Source: Beroe ovata
Taxonomy: Eukaryota; Ctenophora; Nuda; Beroida; Beroidae
Assembly (NCBI GenBank): GCA_946803715.1
Contig: CAMPET010000036.1
Coordinates: 2,225 to 25,919, forward strand
Direction: 5' to 3'
Length of the DNA: 23,695 nucleotides
In this document: piece by piece, positions 1 to 10,068 of the stretch
How positions within the stretch are numbered: position 1 is the stretch's first letter
Layout of the letters: each line of letters opens with the position of its first letter
Notes under the pieces: model-generated
Databases searched by the model: none
What the model saw: only the letters and a program-made list of their open reading frames with translations
Told to the model about the DNA's origin: nothing
Program-made: the position numbers and the translations under genes

Positions 1-786
1 GAGGGGAAAACTAGGATGGTTTACTGGGCCGTATCGCACTGCACCTATCCTACAAGGCATCGAATGGAGACAGCGTATCTGCTGGAGAAGTATGGTGTCA
101 AGATCCATGTGGCGGGATGCTGTGGAGCCGATTTCCTCCATCGGGACGATCTCATCACAATATCTCCGAGGTGGCCCCAGCTGACCAATTAGACTGATTC
201 TTGGACAGAGGCAGGAAAAGTTTACAAGTTTTATTTTGCGGCCGAGAGTGCCTTTTCAGAGGACTATATAACAGAAAAATACTGGAGAAATGCTCTTGAT
301 GGAAACATGATACCAATTGTTCAGGGAGGAGCGGATTATTCAAAGTTAGCCATCCCAGGGAGCTATATCCGTGTCACCGACTTTGATACCATAGCTGATC
401 TTGCCAAGTATATCTTGAAAGTAGCGAATGACAAAGATCTGTACAACAGTTACTTCAGATGGAAACAAGACTACAAAAAAGACACCACATTGTACGATGT
501 AGAAAAATCCCTCTTCTGCCCAATCTGCAGTATAGCACACAACGCTTCCTACTATTCGCGCAGTCCTATTGACCTGTTTCAATTCTCTTCACATTCTACT
601 ACATATACTTCACAAATACAGAAGAAGCATGAAACAATGGTTTTAGAAGCCACAAAGTTGGGTTTCCTGAACAGTCACCCTCCAAAAAGCGGACGTCCGC
701 TTTTAAAGGTCACTCTTACTCAAGACTGCTCACTTTCCGAACATAAGAATACTACACGTGGAGAGTGGACACTGAACCTGCACTGA
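1..786 (+). pseudogene. alpha-1,3-fucosyltransferase (GT10) 3' part, with in-frame stop
   Basis: Reading frame 1 encodes the catalytic half of a Golgi alpha-1,3-fucosyltransferase, which moves fucose from GDP-fucose to glycan acceptors. The family core is visible: VYWAVSHC near the left edge, then KFYFAAESAFSEDYITEKYW (family form KFYLAFENSxxxDYxTEK), then NAL..MIPIVQGGADY, YIRVTDF and YFRWKQDY. A terminal CxxC (LFCPICS) fits the family C-terminus. The window starts inside the gene, so the N-terminal stem and TM anchor are missing. The frame is broken by TAG at 190-192, between the GCCG motif and KFYF. I tested GT-AG introns that could remove the stop; none kept both frame and conserved residues. 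The frame then runs open to TGA at 784-786. The last ~75 residues are less recognisable. It is either a recent nonsense allele or pseudogene, or a base error. The family call is strong; the functional state is uncertain. Confidence 0.85.
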
Positions 787-951
787 AAATACTGAAATAG
801 CCACTCATTACATCAGTAACATATCTCTGTGTTAGATATACCTATCACGGTTAGAGGTGCTCTACTGTGGGTAAAGAACTGTGGATGGAAATGGAGTTGA
901 GGAGCCGCGATATTTTGTCTGCACCCTTCTCACCTATTTATATTTTACTCA

Positions 952-2150
952 ACGCCCGTCAAGTGGGCGTGCTGTACTGAATATTAGAAAGAATAAAAAA
1001 GATAGTTAAATTGAATGAGCATCTAAATCGAAACGTTTCAAAACAAAGAAACATCGAAATGAGGACGTATCCGTGTGAATTAGGAGGGAGTGAATAAGTG
1101 AATAAGTAAATTTAGTACGTACATCATCAAAATTGAAGCGTCTCAAAGCAAAGGAACAACGAAATGGCAACAACAATGCCGCGCGCACTTTCACTAAATA
1201 GGTATGCACGTGCAATGATGTTCGACAGCGGAATTCATTTTTCTACCACCTCACAAAAAATCCCGGAGTTTCAACTCCATTTGGTCGAGTTATTCGTGGA
1301 CAGCGGAACTACTTTCCTATAAGTGCCTTATTTCTTTATATTAAAGACTAGAACGCCCGTCAAGTGGGCGTGATACACTAAATTTTGGATATCAAGTGAA
1401 TGATAGAAGTAAAATGAGTAAGCATCAAAATTGATACGTCTTAAAACCTTAAAACAAAGAAACAACGAAATGGCAATAACACTTGATATGCACTTTCACT
1501 TGATATGCACGTGCAACTCTTCCGTCGCCTAGCAACGCTTATTCCTCCTATATCGCATAGTTGTTTTTCGCAACCCTTTTCCCAACTTTGAACCCCGATT
1601 ACAAAAAAACTAAGACCTAAATCAAAAATCCGAAATGATGTTCGACAGCGGAATTTATTTTTCTACCACCTTGCAAAAAATCCGGACTCTCCAACTCCAT
1701 TTGGGCATTTGGTCGAGTTATCCGTGGACTGCGGAACCACTTTCCTATAAGTGCCTTCTTCCTTTATATTACAGACTAGAACACCCGTCGAGTTGGCGTG
1801 GCATACTTAATTCCGGATACTGAGTATATTAGAGAATTTAGATTAGTACAGCATCAAAATTGATGCGTCTCAAAACAAAAGAACAACGAAATCAAAAGAG
1901 CAATGACGCGCGCACACTTTTACTTAATATGCACGTGCAACTCCTTCATCGCCTAGCAGCGCCAATTTCTCCTATATCGCATAGTCGTTTTTGAGAACCC
2001 TTTTCCTAACGTTGGACGCCGATAAAAAAATCTAAGACCTAAATCAAAAATCCGAAATGATGTTCGACAGCAGAACTTATTTTTCTACCACCTTGCAAAA
2101 AATCCCGGTTGTCCAACTCCATTTGGTCGAGTTTTCCGTGAAACCACTTT
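952..2150. repeat. three-unit tandem repeat, ~0.42 kb period
   Basis: Three diverged head-to-tail units. The box ATGATGTTCGACAGCGG occurs at 1215, 1635 and 2057 (third copy with one change). The short palindrome ACGCCC-GTCAAGT-GGGCGT occurs at 952 and 1353, with a decayed copy at 1781. Units also share CATCAAAATTGA..CGTCT, ATGCACGTGCA and a block ending CTAAGACCTAAATC. Unit 1 lacks about 120 bases present in units 2 and 3, with the joint at ATGCACGTGCA/ATGATG near 1213. It carries an extra internal duplication of the GCATC..AAACAAAG..AACGAAATG block instead. No credible protein is encoded. An AATAAA at 992-997 could serve as poly(A) signal for the upstream fucosyltransferase. Confidence 0.85.
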
Positions 2151-2212
2151 CACACTTATTCAATATTCCTTGAAAAGTTTAAATTATATTTCACACTTAT
2201 TCAATATTCCTT
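2151..2212. repeat. 41-bp direct repeat
   Basis: CACACTTATTCAATATTCCTT occurs at 2151 and again at 2192 in AT-rich DNA between the tandem array and the LINE remnant. Confidence 0.8.
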
Positions 2213-2309
2213 TAAATTATAGATTTTCAATATTTTTTGCTCTGTGAGTGCATCGTTGAAACATATATTATGGAAAAACGATTCATTTTGATCTTAAATT
2301 CATTCTTCG

Positions 2310-3345
2310 TTTCTTCTTCGTAGGGTTTATCCGCTGAGCCGGAAGGGTCATCGGATGTCTGACCACCGGGATGATGAGTAGTCAACCAATGAATTCGACC
2401 AACTGCAGCTGTAGCCGACGACCGGAGGGTTGTCCAGTATCAAAGCAAGAAAGTTGGACAAGCTACTTTTAAAAGCCTCCAAGGATTGAGCAGCTTTGAG
2501 TTCAGCAGGGACCCTATTCCACAGTTTAGGTCCTTGCACAGCAAATGAACTGTCGTAGAGGGATTCGCGAGAAGAGCTTGCCTTTGATAGAGGTGGGATG
2601 CTAGCTACAACACCATGTCTCGCTGTTACCTTGAACTGAATATTGCAGCAGTTCGGAGCAAGGTTGCGGAGAATTTTCCACATCATAAGAATAATGTATT
2701 TCTCCCGTCTTCTTAATACTCCAGCAATACTCCAGTACACTTCTAATCAATGACTTGTAGAGAGTTGTCATAACTGTCCGGTCCCTGGTTTTGAATACAC
2801 CTAGCATCCAAGATAAGGTGCTGCGGGCTTTTGTGACCATAGTGCCAATGTGCTTCGACCAGCTTAGGTCACTGGATACCATGACTCCGAGATCTCGTAC
2901 ACTTTTGACAGAATATAGTACGTTATCACTAGAAACTTTGTAATGCAAAGTTTCGGAGTAGAAAGGTAGTTCAGAGCATGTGTTGGAACTGCTATGAAGA
3001 TGATTTATAAGCTCCAACTTCTGCTCGTGTAGCTTCATGTTATGTTGTTTCTTTGTGACCATTCTAAGATTCTGTAGAGATCCTCCTGTAGTTTCAAGCA
3101 ATCATCATGACAGCCTATCTGTTTTGAGACCCTGGTGTCATTAGCGAAAAAGCTCACCCTAGATGAGGTCACGACTTGTTCAAGATCGTTGATGAAGAGG
3201 ATGAACAACAGCGGACCCAAGACGCTTCCCTGGGGTACCCCACTGATCACTTTTGTGATATCGGAGTGAACACCGTTCAGCACCACTACTTGTTCTCGAT
3301 TCGAGAGAAAAGACTCAATCCAACCGATAAGTCTACAGAAAAGAG
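2310..3345 (-). mobile_element. non-LTR retrotransposon (CR1/Jockey-like LINE) remnant
   Basis: The minus strand encodes the C-terminal half of a LINE reverse transcriptase. In order it shows WIESFLSNREQVV, SGVPQGSVLGPLLFILFIND (RT motif B/4 region), FANDT at the catalytic motif, ILEWSQRNN then MKLHEQKLEL, and DLGVMVSSDLSWSKHI with the following thumb region. The C-terminal stretch follows, with RRREKYIILMMWKILRNL and LWNRVPAELKAAQSLEAFKS. The element is dead. The first Asp of the FADD motif is Asn (3140-3142). A ~5-base insertion near 3039-3045 shifts the frame. About 70 residues are missing near 2715-2735 at a 10-base direct repeat. The 5' part, including any endonuclease, is absent beyond about 3345, as usual for 5'-truncated LINEs. 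No target-site duplication was identified; both ends are approximate. Confidence 0.9.
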
Positions 3346-3945
3346 AATTTTATTTTTACACAATTATCAAATGATATGTTAAGATATAGTAGTCGAGAGT
3401 CCTGGCATGGGGTTATGAGAGGCTTGTAATAGTTCAATAATTTAAAAAGGTACGACGTGTATAAGATATAATAAAAAAAGAAAAAAGGAAATTTAGGAAT
3501 GAATAAATTAATATATAAATCTTAGTCGATAAATTTGTGAAGACCACATAGCTATTTGAAAATGTTTCTACAAAATACCTAGGTCTATTAAATTAGATGA
3601 TAGGAGAAGGGGCACGCAACATGTGTTGATGAAGGGAAGGAGAGCTGGTATTTGTTCCTCACTGTGGGACTCACAGTGCCTGGCTGTTGTCAAAAAACTT
3701 ACCGATCTTGATCGACGATCCAGCCGACGTTGATACCTGTATATTTTCTTGAACCTACTATGCACAATCATCAGGTAGGTACACAATATGTGTACAGTGA
3801 GGTATACGGGACACATTGACCTCTTTGCTTCGCATCCGTTTGCTTGACACTTTGAAGTAGTTGTCAATGAATCCGCGCCACTATAGCGAGGTAGGTTCAG
3901 TGAGGTAGGTTCAGTTAGAATGATAACATGCACGTATTTTGTCAG
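3346..3945. other. no gene recognised
   Basis: AT-rich DNA with a short duplicated GAGGTAGGTTCAGT around 3888-3916. A 128-codon minus-strand open frame at 3568-3954 shows no domain, splice structure or compositional support. If the membrane-protein gene starting at 3946 has earlier exons they were not found here. Confidence 0.5.
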
Positions 3946-4540
3946 ACGGTTCACGGGATGGAACTAGCACTGAACCCCCATTCTATGGAGGGGTATGTGA
4001 CGTTGTGGGGTGTGGATTTCAATGATGTGATGATAAACCTTGCTGTGGTGGTTAACACGCCCTCTCATACCGGCACTGTGAGTATGATTAGATACAGTGA
4101 CTATAACAGTATACCACTATAACACTTATAACAGTATACCCAGCATTGGTAGATGCCCGATCAGATATACGTCGGTATAACAATGTAACAAGGGTATCAA
4201 GTCATATTATGTGGTAAGTGGTTGAACGCACTTTGACAAGTTGCTATTTAGGTGAGCGTTTCGAAAGATTCCAAACATAGTGACGTTGCCCTGTATGCAT
4301 GTGATCAGATCTGCAAGGATCAGATTATATCACTACCAAATAACGGGAGAGATGTGACGTTCGGCATTCGGCCTACGAACCCAGCCACGCCTATCTTATA
4401 TGTGGCGCTTGAGAAAGAGCAGCTTGTGACACTCAGGTATGAATATCACACACACAAACACAAACACGCATGTGTACTGAAACCTACACAGACATGCCGA
4501 CACAGTCTGTGCAATGCTCAAGCACAGACACACACACAGA

Positions 4541-4587
<47 letters not shown>

Positions 4588-5042
4588 GAGACATTTATAA
4601 ACACAAATTTTGGATTTTCCTACTCTTTATTATTAGTTGAATGTCAAATATCATCAAATGTACCACAGATTGTGCCCATTCTAATAGTACACGCAATTTA
4701 CCGCAGTGTAGTGATCATTGCGAACGTGCTGCTATCATACCCTATCTTAGAATGCAAACTCACATGAATCCACATGAAACCACGCATAATCAAAACCATG
4801 CTGCTGGGGGGTCGGGAAACCACTTTGCGGGGGGCGGGATATTCCCGCATGATGACGATCACGCCGTGTCCCGCAGAGAGCTGATAGAGGAACATCACGG
4901 GTTGGACCTGCACTCCCTGGAGGAGCACCCCATTTCCTCCCTCTTCATCATCATGATAGCCGCTGTGATCCTCGTATTCCATGCTCTACTCTTTCACATG
5001 GTGTACAAAGAGTTCTGTAGCGGTGCGAAGAGTTCTAGGTGA
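3946..5042 (+). CDS. 3' exons of a type I single-pass membrane protein, family unknown
   Basis: Three exons fit in phase: 3946-4077 (after TTTTGTCAG, before GTGAGT, phase 0), 4252-4436 (after TATTTAG, before GTATGA, ends phase 2) and 4688-5042 (after CTAATAG; AG+T makes Ser). The first two encode hydrophobic beta-strand-like sequence (YVTLWGVDFNDVMINLAVVV, ILYVALEKEQLVTL), consistent with an extracellular domain. The last exon has CSDHCER, a His/Gly-rich linker, a TM helix (SSLFIIMIAAVILVFHALLF) and a short cytoplasmic tail YKEFCSGAKSSR before TGA at 5040-5042. So the protein is probably anchored with its N-terminus outside. No earlier exon or signal peptide was located, and I do not recognise the family. 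The acceptor of the last exon is the least certain boundary. Confidence 0.65.
4531..4587. repeat. (CA)n microsatellite
   Basis: CA-rich tract inside the second intron of the + strand membrane-protein gene; flanking 4445-4530 is a degenerate version. Confidence 0.95.
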
Positions 5043-5238
5043 CAGCACGCGTTAGGCACAACCCTGAAACAATTCCACACTCCCCTCGTTTCATAATGTC
5101 CAGACAATATCATTGCATCATTGGGATTTGTCGAACTGTCGCTGTGATTGATAGCACATGATGGAATCCAATAATTGATTGCTTCGAAATAATCTTAACA
5201 CGCGTGTCCTTGCAGCCAAGTTCGGTTCTGTTCTCTTG

Positions 5239-5244
5239 AATAAA
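5239..5244 (+). promoter_or_regulatory. candidate poly(A) signal AATAAA
   Basis: AATAAA lies about 200 bases after the TGA of the + strand membrane-protein gene, a plausible 3' UTR length. It is a sequence match only. Confidence 0.45.
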
Positions 5245-5906
5245 GGAATAACACCTTATTGTTTTTTGTACATTGTACAATCTTCTGCACGGTTTCACGC
5301 ACTTTAAAGCCGCTGTAGTCTTGATTTGATAAGTAGTTTGTTCCCTGCAGCATAATTGTGCGATCAAGCTACTAATTTATGCTTGTTAAACTGTTTATCA
5401 CTACTGTTTTTGATAGTTTATGTGGTGATACTTCAATTTATTTGCGTTGCTCAATGAGTCTCTATAAGATGCAAATTTCCACTTCTTATAAAACTTTCCT
5501 ATAAGAATCGTATGTCATTCATTAATTAATCCTGATTAAGATTGAATACTGGACAATGTTGTACAGTTACCATTTATGAAGTTACCATTTATCAAAAACA
5601 GAATATATGTGGCAACTTAACGTTGAGCAGAGCTATGTGCGCGTCTGAATTCAGTGACTTCGTGTAACGCGCGAAAACTTTAGTATATACTGACGTTTTA
5701 CCATAATTGTTGCACAAAACCACACGCGTACATAAATACAGGATGTAGAATTCACGCGGCCAGATAGTTATATTGAATTCGGCGGATATCTTAGTTAAGG
5801 AGGGTGTATTGAAGTTTACTAATAAAATCTATAAGTGGTATATGCAAACTCCAAGCCATGCACAGCGCACTAAGATAAATAATTCTTGAAATGTGTTGCG
5901 ACTCAC
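5245..5906. other. intergenic or unresolved 3' end of the PLAT-protein gene
   Basis: AT-rich, no clear gene. The minus-strand PLAT-protein gene ends its last recognised exon with a good donor at 5906 (GTGAGT, phase 1), so its final exon should lie here. Acceptors that keep a frame exist, for example one near 5868 giving 13 residues then a stop. None has domain support. Confidence 0.4.
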
Positions 5907-7277
5907 CCAAGAAGTAGTCTCGACATGGTGGGTTTACACATTTCAGTGTCCCTTCATCGCAACATGTTGTTGGATTAGAATACTTCACGCATGTAGTCCG
6001 AGTTTTACAGCAATAGTTTTGCCCGAAATACGCATAGGGAGAAGATTTAGGACACTCACTTATACCACCTGAAAAGTCACTGTTGATGTTATGATGTATT
6101 AATCATGCTACGAACTTTCATTTTGCATATCGGGAGTTGATGAACGTTGTACATACCGGTTCCTGGTATACAGAATGTGAAGGTCTTTGCTGTTATCCAT
6201 CCGAGCTCATTATCAATTGACAGTTGTGGTACACCATCGATTTTCATGTAAAACTGAAATGATTCATCGCATGAAAATGTGTACTTCGTTCTTCAAAAAT
6301 ACTTTTTAACTCAAAATGATCCGAATCATTTATTCTTTTATCACTGATCCGCCAGAAACGCTTCCGGGAAACAGTGGCACATGCTACGCCCATTTTAGAC
6401 TCTTCCATCTCTTGTGTCAATCCTTGGATTAGGAAATCGATATCCAGTATTTTGCTATGTTTGCAGTATACCCATTACCCATACGCCTCTATAGATAAGA
6501 CTTTGGATCACACAGACGAAGGACCGCGAATCACATTACACGAAATAGTAGTGGAAATAGCGTATTAGAACATTGTTTCTCCAATATAAACCGTATGAAG
6601 ACATTTTGTTTAATCTGGGTCGCTGCGACGTTCCCATAGCCTGCCTCTCCCTGGATACACTCACTTTTTCATAACTACGGTTCGTCTCGAAGGTTGAGAT
6701 GGACCGTGGGCGGCAAACTCAGGTAATGTGTTGAGGGAGAGGGAGAGATTGAAATGAACCAGATATTGATAGGTATTAACCGGACCTTAGACTCAGTGCT
6801 ATGAAGCTGACAGATATTCACCGTTTCGGGAAGCCATGCATCGTTACCGGTACCTCTGATTTGTAAACAGATGTAGGTACCGATATCACTAGGGTCGGTT
6901 ATGGTCCACGACTGGTTCGTGCCTCTCTCCCGATCGTCTCTCATCCACACATCACAGTCACTCTCCGCCGTCCTCCCCCTATCTCCGATAATGGTGTAGT
7001 AGTACGTTTCGTCAGTGTCCGCGTTTTCCATGCTTGACGTCAATATCGTCACTTCGTATTTAACTGGGTCATGAAGCAGGGTTATTGATATCTGCATTGA
7101 ATCGAATATTACAAACTCCTAAGCCTAGATATTTCATTGATCGACAATGCTGCAAATTCGATATACTACTGCAACAATCAACATAGGTACCACAAATGTC
7201 AACCTACCGCTAAAAGTGACTTGAACCATTGTAATGATCTTTAGTATGTACAGGAGTTTGTAAATTGGTGACATCAT
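5907..7277 (-). CDS. secreted PLAT-like domain protein with Cys-rich tail
   Basis: Four minus-strand exons join in phase. Exon 1, 7277-7208, starts MMSPIYKLLYILKIITMVQV, a signal-peptide-like stretch with two adjacent ATGs, and ends phase 1. Exon 2, 7063-6786, begins VKYEVTILTSS and continues with ADTDETYYYTIIGDRGRT..DVW and DIGTYICLQIRGTGNDAWLP. That pattern fits a PLAT/LH2 beta-sandwich (Y.V.V.TG....TDA.....G..G.T, then G....I.....G...W). Exon 3, 6253-6157, gives FYMKIDGVPQLSIDNELGWI. Exon 4, 6068-5907, carries CPKSSPYAYFGQNYCC, TTCCDEGTLKC and PPCRDYF, a Cys-rich module I associate with secreted invertebrate proteins. The product should be extracellular. The donor of exon 2 (AAG/GTCCGG) is weak but phase-correct. 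The last exon is unresolved because exon 4 ends at a strong GTGAGT. Biological role unknown. Confidence 0.65.
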
Positions 7278-7715
7278 CCACTTGAATATAACTTCATCAC
7301 TATCCCTGTACAATAAGATTATTTACGATCCGTGGACAATTCAAGAATAAAAACACTCAAGATGACAGCTGTCAAGAGGGCTATAAAATAAAACGATATC
7401 TTCATCTCCGATGAAAGATTAGTATGAACCCACTCGGTAACCTAACATGAAATCTGGCACATCGTGTTAGTAATAGCACACAGTCAGTAATAGCAGATAG
7501 TTTTTAGGAAGAACACTATAGATATACCGAATGCGTCGACCTCATGACGCGTTTCTGGGGTTCTCTGAAGGTGTGTGCTGCAGCCTCGTCATCAACAATT
7601 ATTATAGATTTTTTTCGAATTAATGATATACAGAAAATTGTGCTCAATGCTCAATACCGATTTTCATCATCATGGTAGACCTACGATGACATACTAACGC
7701 CTTTTGTTTTCCTAG
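7278..7715. other. no gene recognised; likely 5' region of the PLAT-protein gene
   Basis: No supported coding sequence on either strand. It lies upstream of the ATG at 7277 on the minus strand, so a promoter for that gene may be here. A short minus-strand reading frame just upstream of the ATG (after an AG near 7303) could be an earlier exon instead. Confidence 0.35.
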
Positions 7716-7887
7716 TAAGATTGATGACTTTAGAATAACATATATACTATTGTTTAATGGAAACGATCATGCAGGATGGCAATGGCACAGGGCAGTGTAC
7801 CAATATGATTATGTCATACTCAGCTGCAGAGGCTGTCGCACAAGAACAGAGTCATCCTTCAGGACGGCTGATTTCTACCAATCGACG
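7716..7887 (+). pseudogene. orphan exon resembling fucosyltransferase N-terminal region
   Basis: The exon is bounded by a strong acceptor (CTTTTGTTTTCCTAG) and a strong donor (GTAAGT). The open frame reads KIDDFRITYILLFNG, GWQWHRAVYQYDYVILSC, then RGCRTRTESSFRTADFY. ILLFN..., C..CR.T...S....AD matches the layout of the GT10 fucosyltransferase N-terminal domain (ILLWN ... C..T...S....ADAVVFH). In family members the next residues continue the ADAVVFH block and then the acceptor-binding part. No following exon with that sequence, and no GT10 catalytic motif, appears downstream on the + strand. The catalytic piece at 1-786 lies on the wrong side to belong to the same gene. It is probably a fragment of a second, broken or very distantly spliced gene. 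Assignment rests on pattern alone. Confidence 0.4.
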
Positions 7888-8050
7888 GTAAGTCTTACTC
7901 TTAGTCTCACAAATACAATATAGATATTGATTTCAAAATTTCCACTTTATGAGGATATGCCACTATCCATTTTTTGGTCAACAAATCTCTTGCAGCGCCA
8001 CACCATTAGTCCACAAAATATTGTCATTTGCACTGGATGTTGTGGCTAGC

Positions 8051-8086
8051 GCACACTGCACTGCACACTGCACTGCACACTGCACT
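8051..8086. repeat. 12-bp tandem repeat, three copies
   Basis: GCACACTGCACT repeated three times. Confidence 0.9.
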
Positions 8087-8109
8087 GTACTTACGGTCCA
8101 TAATGCTAA

Positions 8110-8780
8110 TTTTTGAAATTTTTCACCATTTTATTGTTGAAAAACAACACGACCAATTTGCATGAAATTTTCAGGGTTTGGCTCGACAAGGAGACGAGCT
8201 ATGTTAATTTTCATGGCGAACAGACCTCATTAACATGGTTTAATATTGGCGTCCTAATCGCAGTTTTGGCGATTTGGTACATTTTAATACATAAGGGCTG
8301 GCAAACGTGTTTTGAAAACAGTTGAGTAACTTCACCTCTACTTTGGCAGTTTATAACACTTCGAAACGACACTTTACTCGGGTCTCGGGCAGTGCTCCCG
8401 GCTCTACGGTCTGGGACCATGCCATTTTCTTTCCGTTGCTGGGGGCGCTTGCCAGTGCCTTGATATAATCTTTGATAACACCCTTGATTTTTGCGATTTC
8501 AGGTTGCCATAACTTCGCCATTTTTTATCCGATCGACTTCAAGTTTCGGTTGCTGCCTCTAGACGGAAAACAGAGTTTCATACTTTAATCGGATGAATAT
8601 AATTATAAGCGGAGTTATTGATAGTCCGTAAAAACAAATAGTAGGGTCTGGCAAGCGCCGCAGCTTTTCGCTTATTACATAAACGCACAAAGCTCTCCGA
8701 GTCGGCCCTTCGGGCTTCCTCGGTGAGCGAGCTCGCAAAAAAGGCCCCTTCGGGCTCTTTTTTGCTCGCACATGTCACAT
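8110..8780. repeat. probable non-coding interspersed repeat
   Basis: The stretch has low-information text such as GAAATTTTTCACCATTTTA, ATGAAATTTTCAGGGTTTGG and CCATAACTTCGCCATTTTTT, a style I associate with non-coding repeats of invertebrate genomes. A perfect 12-base inverted pair, GGCGCTTGCCAG at 8444-8455 and CTGGCAAGCGCC at 8648-8659, supports a structured element. It also contains a + strand frame ending at 8325 with a hydrophobic stretch (FNIGVLIAVLAIWYILI). This could be a last exon encoding a TM helix (8175-8325 after TTTTCAG), but its phase does not fit the upstream exon. I prefer the repeat reading. Ends are approximate. Confidence 0.45.
8729..8769. repeat. GC/A-rich hairpin
   Basis: GCTCGCAAAAAAGGCCC and GGGCTCTTTTTTGCTCGC are near-perfect inverted arms around CTTC. 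A second, shorter GCCC-TTC-GGGC hairpin lies at 8705-8714. Same local repeat region. Confidence 0.75.
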
Positions 8781-9556
8781 TAGCTACAGATGCCGCGGCG
8801 CGGGAGGCTTACCAGTCCCCTGATTATTCGTTTTCATAATATGGACGATATGGTGAAGCCTAAAAGTAAAAGGAAAGAGTATAAAACAACTAGCCAGATG
8901 CTGAAGTATAGCGGTTGGTCAAAGTCAGGCGACTGTATTTTCTGAGTTTCTAATTTGACATGTTAACTGCACATATGGTTCCATGAAATATCACACCATT
9001 TGGAAGGGGGGAGTTCCATTTTACCCCCTCCCCGACATTCCATTACCTGCTCACAAGAGACACTGCGGCCACAATGACAGAATCTAGAACTGGAGCCGAG
9101 GATCTTACTCAGTTTATCTAAGTTCTAAATGTAGGGAGTTAGATGTCGGGGGAGGGTGAAACGTACAACACTCTCTGTTAGACTGTGTCAGGGTTGTTGC
9201 CAGGCACCGCTCATATTACCAGGGAAACAGGTGCTCTCACTCCAAACTTACCATGTGCACCTTGTCATGAAATCGTGATTATGGCCGTGCTGTTTGTCTA
9301 ACATCATCTTCAGTTACTAGGACACTAGGTGTCAACCCTTCCGTGACACCTAATATAATCAGAAATTTTCCAACCTCATAAAGTTTCTTTTTCCGGTGTT
9401 AACTGTTAAGCCTATTTTGATATCTTTTTTCCCTCCCCATCACCTTTTTGTCTTACAAAAAAGCATTGAAGAAGGAATAGCAGAGATGAAAAAAATGCGT
9501 CGACATACCAACTCATTGTAATTTAAAGCCTCTTACAATATATATCTGAAAGTTCA
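8781..9556. other. no gene recognised; contains a foldback
   Basis: No supported exon, although the missing 5' exon of the downstream sulfotransferase (with the PAPS 5'-phosphosulfate loop) could be here. An inverted pair around CCCTCCCCGACAT (near 9028) and ATGTCGGGGGAGGG (near 9142) suggests a foldback of about 140 bp. A 9-base perfect hairpin, TAGGTGTCA/TGACACCTA, is at 9326-9352. Confidence 0.5.
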
Positions 9557-10068
9557 GACGTTTTGAAGAACGCTTTCTGTTTTACTTCTTTAAGGAACCC
9601 ATGGGTAAGGATGGTATCTGGTTATAACGACAAGATAAACAATTTGAAAGATGTCAGATTTGACAGTATACGGGAAGAAATTCTTGAAAGCGCCGAAAAA
9701 AGGAGCTGCTAACAGGTCCACTCAGTTGATTCCGACCTTTACAGAATTCGCAGAATGGATAACTGTCCATTTGGTCATGGCGGATCCCCACTTGAGCATG
9801 CAAATCAGTTCAGCGATGTTATTTTCCGAAAGAATATAAAGGCGGATGTATCAGTTCCTTTTTTCTACGATGGGACCAGCGTACTGACACAAAGGTCCTC
9901 GATAATGGCAAAAATTGGTTGCCTCAACTTGATACCGCGCTCGTTGTCAAACTCTATCAGATATTTGAGCCAGACTTCCTCCTTATGAACTATATCAACT
10001 TTACCCGCTGTTTTGAAATTGAGATGGACCCGTTTCATATCGATTGCAATAACACCTCAAAAAGATAA
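9557..10068 (+). pseudogene. carbohydrate sulfotransferase (Sulfotransfer_2-like) remnant
   Basis: After an acceptor-like TTCAG, the frame reads KNAFCFTSLRNPWVRMVSGY then NDKINN. This matches the 3'-phosphate PAPS-binding motif of Golgi HNK-1/chondroitin-type sulfotransferases (FxxxRxPxxRxxSxYxDK). RFDSIREEILESAEK follows. Near the A-run at about 9696 the meaningful frame shifts to STQLIPTFTEFAEWIT, equivalent to the family (P)TFEEFV block. The usual Cys-rich HW...C..C stretch is not recognisable. A third frame resumes at 9892 with ALVVKLYQIFEPDFLLMNY, equivalent to the family C-terminal LY+xYxxDFxLFxY, ending at TAA 10066-10068. At least two frame changes plus loss of the middle indicate a decayed gene. 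The 5' PAPS loop and TM anchor were not found. Confidence 0.7.

Noticed and set aside
171-208. Mini-intron that would remove the fucosyltransferase stop
   Set aside because: GT at 171 and AG at 208 would delete 38 bases and break the frame. Other GT-AG pairs lose the conserved GCCG segment or create a stop.
3568-3954. 128-codon minus-strand frame
   Set aside because: No domain, no splice support, atypical composition; likely chance.
4252-4767. Single 171-codon frame across 4252-4767
   Set aside because: It reads through a good donor at 4437 into the CA repeat. Only 4252-4436 is kept as an exon.
8113-8325. Small + strand protein with a TM helix
   Set aside because: The surrounding text looks like non-coding repeat DNA and the exon phase does not fit the upstream exon. 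It is kept only as a note in the repeat entry.
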